7,822 nucleotides of DNA from a bacterium (GTDB taxonomy: Bacteria; Chloroflexota; Dormibacteria; Aeolococcales; Bog-877), in assembly GCA_021844355.1 (NCBI GenBank), contig JAKBTP010000152.1:1-7822 (forward strand), read 5' to 3'. Every line of letters starts with the position of its first letter. The first letter of the stretch is position 1. Shown in pieces: positions 6,566 to 7,822 of the stretch. The position numbers and the translations under genes are program-made. The notes beneath the pieces are model-generated. The model saw nothing but the letters and a program-made list of their open reading frames with translations, was not told the origin of the DNA and did not search any database.

Positions 6566-7579
6566 TCAGCCGTCCAAACCCCTGGCGACCAGCTCGGCCA
6601 GGTCGGCGACCCGGCTCGAGTAGCCCCATTCGTTGTCGTACCAGGAGAGGACCTTCACCAGTCGGTCCCCGCTCATCAGGGTCGAGGCGGCGTCGAAGAT
6701 GGAGGACCGGGAGTCACCCTGGAAGTCCACGGACACCAGGGGCTCGTCCGAGACTCCGAGGATCCCCTTGAGCTCCCCCGCGGCGTATTCGCGCATCGCC
6801 TGGTTGACCTCGTCGACGGTGGTCGAGGTGCTCAGAGTGGCGCTCAGGTCGACCAGGGAGACGTTCGGGGTGGGAACGCGGATGGACATCCCCTGGAACC
6901 TGCCCTTCAGCTCGGGGAGGACCAGGGCCGCCGCCTGGGCCGCGCCGGTCGAGGTGGGGATCATCGACATCGCCGCCGCGCGGGCCCGGCGCAGGTCCTG
7001 ATGGGGCGCGTCCAGCAGCCGCTGGTCGGAGGTGTAGGAGTGGATCGTTGTCATCACTCCGTTCTCGATCCCGAACCGCCGGCTGAGGACCTTGGCCACC
7101 GGGGCCAGGCAGTTGGTGGTGCAGGAGGCGTTGGAGATGATGTGGTGGCGGTCGGGGTCGTAGGCCTCCTGGTTCACCCCCATGACGATGGTGATGTCCT
7201 CGCCCTTGGCCGGGGCCCCGATGATCACCTTGCGCGCCCCTCCGCGCTCCAGGTGGCCCCGGGCCTTGTCTGCCGAAGTGAAACGGCCGGACACCTCGAT
7301 CACGAGGCTCACCCCGAGGTCCTTCCATGGCAGGGTCTCCGGGCTCGGCTCGGAGAGAACCCTGACCTGGGCGCCATCGACGACCAGCGCCCCCTCGGCG
7401 GCCTCGACCGTGCCGGGATAGAGGCCCATGATCGAGTCGTGGCGCAGCAGGTGGGCCAGCACCTCGGGGCTGGTGATGTCGTTGACGGCCACCACCTCCA
7501 GCCCGTCCCGGCCCCTCATCGCCCGCATCACATCGCGGCCGATCCTGCCGAATCCGTTGATTCCCACCCGGACTGTCAT
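6566..7579 (-). CDS. gap: Type I glyceraldehyde-3-phosphate dehydrogenase
   Basis: Gap oxidises and phosphorylates glyceraldehyde-3-phosphate to 1,3-bisphosphoglycerate with reduction of a nicotinamide cofactor; it is a cytosolic tetramer in this family. The 337-aa protein starts with the Rossmann motif GINGFGRIGR (6-15). It carries the catalytic Cys153 in SNASCTTNC (149-157), the base His180 in TTIHSYTSDQ (177-186), a GAAQA phosphate-binding segment (212-216) and the C-terminal SWYDNEWGYS (312-321). Asp34 in AVND is the residue that normally selects NAD over NADP. The second specificity site reads LLDAPHQD (188-195), with Ala where many NAD-type enzymes have Leu but with the Pro retained, so NAD use is the better guess. 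The ATG at 7579 is preceded by a near-perfect Shine-Dalgarno. It is the first gene of the operon, with a candidate promoter about 40 nt upstream. Confidence 0.99.
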   Translation of the reverse strand: MTVRVGINGFGRIGRDVMRAMRGRDGLEVVAVNDITSPEVLAHLLRHDSIMGLYPGTVEAAEGALVVDGAQVRVLSEPSPETLPWKDLGVSLVIEVSGRFTSADKARGHLERGGARKVIIGAPAKGEDITIVMGVNQEAYDPDRHHIISNASCTTNCLAPVAKVLSRRFGIENGVMTTIHSYTSDQRLLDAPHQDLRRARAAAMSMIPTSTGAAQAAALVLPELKGRFQGMSIRVPTPNVSLVDLSATLSTSTTVDEVNQAMREYAAGELKGILGVSDEPLVSVDFQGDSRSSIFDAASTLMSGDRLVKVLSWYDNEWGYSSRVADLAELVARGLDG

Positions 7580-7583
7580 AAGC

Positions 7584-7592
7584 TCACCTCCT
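7584..7592 (-). promoter_or_regulatory. Strong Shine-Dalgarno for gap
   Basis: Reading the minus strand, AGGAGGTGA lies just upstream of the gap ATG, with 7 nt between GGAGG and the start codon. It closely matches the anti-Shine-Dalgarno of 16S rRNA and fixes the gap start. It is the only strong site of this kind in the operon. Confidence 0.9.
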
Positions 7593-7619
7593 GCTGCCCG
7601 TGCGCCCTCACCCCGGCCG

Positions 7620-7625
7620 AGTATA
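7620..7625 (-). promoter_or_regulatory. Candidate -10 box of the glycolytic operon promoter
   Basis: The minus-strand hexamer TATACT matches the sigma-70-type -10 consensus TATAAT at five of six positions and stands out in a very GC-rich leader. It would place the transcript start near 7613 and give a 5' leader of about 34 nt before gap. I find no good TTGACA-like -35 at 16-19 nt spacing, so the promoter may be activator-dependent, use another sigma factor, or be a chance match. Confidence 0.5.
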
Positions 7626-7631
7626 TGGACC

Positions 7632-7643
7632 GGCCTTCAGGCC
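7632..7643. repeat. Small inverted repeat overlapping the spacer of the candidate promoter
   Basis: GGCCTTCAGGCC has 5-nt perfect arms (GGCCT/AGGCC) around a 2-nt centre and lies just upstream of the candidate -10 box. By position it could be an operator, but a 12-nt GC-rich palindrome may arise by chance and no regulator is encoded nearby. Confidence 0.3.
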
Positions 7644-7692
7644 CCACTCTCATCCCGAAGTCTGGCAGCACCGCCGGGGTTGGCTGCAGGGT

Positions 7693-7736
7693 GCCACCAC
7701 CCGACCCGGATGCAGGATTCCACCTTGGGCGGTGGC
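7693..7736. other. Imperfect stem-loop in the leader region upstream of gap
   Basis: GCCACCACCC (7693-7702) pairs with GGGCGGTGGC (7727-7736) at nine of ten positions around a 24-nt loop. It lies 18 nt beyond the putative stop of the upstream partial frame on the minus strand and upstream of the candidate gap promoter, so it could terminate that transcript. There is no T-run and the loop is long, so the role is uncertain. Nothing else is recognisable in 7644-7753. Confidence 0.3.
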
Positions 7737-7753
7737 CTGACCCGAGCCCGCCG

Positions 7754-7822
7754 TCACACCGCCAGGTCGCGGTGCCAGACCACCGCCCGCAGACCCCGCC
7801 GCGTGAGCCGGCGGCCGAGCTC
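7754..7822 (-). CDS. Possible C-terminal end of an upstream gene (partial)
   Basis: On the minus strand a frame is open from the window edge for 22 codons to a TGA at 7756-7754. Twenty-one of the 22 codons end in G or C while second positions are mixed, which is the coding signature seen in the neighbours. The peptide is Arg-rich, starting ELGRRLTRRG and ending WHRDLAV. It is too short to assign to a family. The 174 nt between it and gap, holding a stem-loop and a candidate promoter, suggest it is a separate transcription unit. In GC-rich DNA a short open frame can be chance. Confidence 0.4.
   Translation of the reverse strand, partial: ELGRRLTRRGLRAVVWHRDLAV

Noticed and set aside
5460..6623. 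Long + strand open frame (387 codons) opposite pgk
   Set aside because: The opposite strand encodes an intact, full-motif phosphoglycerate kinase. The + strand product is a compositionally biased Gly/Arg/His/Pro-rich sequence with no domain, typical of antisense shadow frames in GC-rich genes.
6564..6629. Upstream extension of pgk into gap
   Set aside because: The extra 22 residues are an out-of-frame reading of the gap 3' end; the GTG at 6563 gives the normal length.
7580..7753. Possible riboswitch or attenuator before gap
   Set aside because: With the candidate start near 7613 the leader is only about 34 nt, too short for a riboswitch, and no known riboswitch core is recognisable upstream.

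Overview
This is a GC-rich window whose codons end almost always in G or C. It looks like an ordinary chromosomal segment of a high-GC bacterium. Actinomycetota or a Dormibacterota/Chloroflexota-like lineage would fit, but the sequence alone does not settle the taxon. There are no mobile elements, CRISPR arrays, tRNAs or rRNAs.

Layout. (1) Positions 1-1599 (+) hold the C-terminal 532 residues of a large, Cys-, Gly-, Asn- and Thr-rich protein of unknown function, probably secreted; its start lies before the window. (2) Positions 1600-1673 are a short convergent intergenic region dominated by one strong hairpin (1610-1646), a candidate bidirectional terminator. (3) Positions 1674-7579 (-) hold a tight five-gene operon, read right to left: gap, pgk, tpiA, gpmI, der. 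(4) Positions 7580-7753 hold the operon's leader: a strong Shine-Dalgarno, a candidate -10 box, a small palindrome and a stem-loop. (5) Positions 7754-7822 (-) may be the last 22 codons of an upstream gene.

How the genes work together. TpiA supplies glyceraldehyde-3-phosphate from DHAP. Gap oxidises and phosphorylates it to 1,3-bisphosphoglycerate. Pgk makes ATP and 3-phosphoglycerate, and GpmI converts that to 2-phosphoglycerate. This is the triose half of glycolysis/gluconeogenesis up to, but not including, enolase. The last gene, der, encodes a double-GTPase ribosome assembly factor. The four internal junctions are 2 nt apart or overlap by 1 to 4 nt, and no clear Shine-Dalgarno is visible at the internal starts. 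Only gap has a strong one, so translation of the later genes is probably coupled by termination-reinitiation.

I do not see a previously undescribed multi-gene system here. The least explained item is the secreted-type protein at the left edge.
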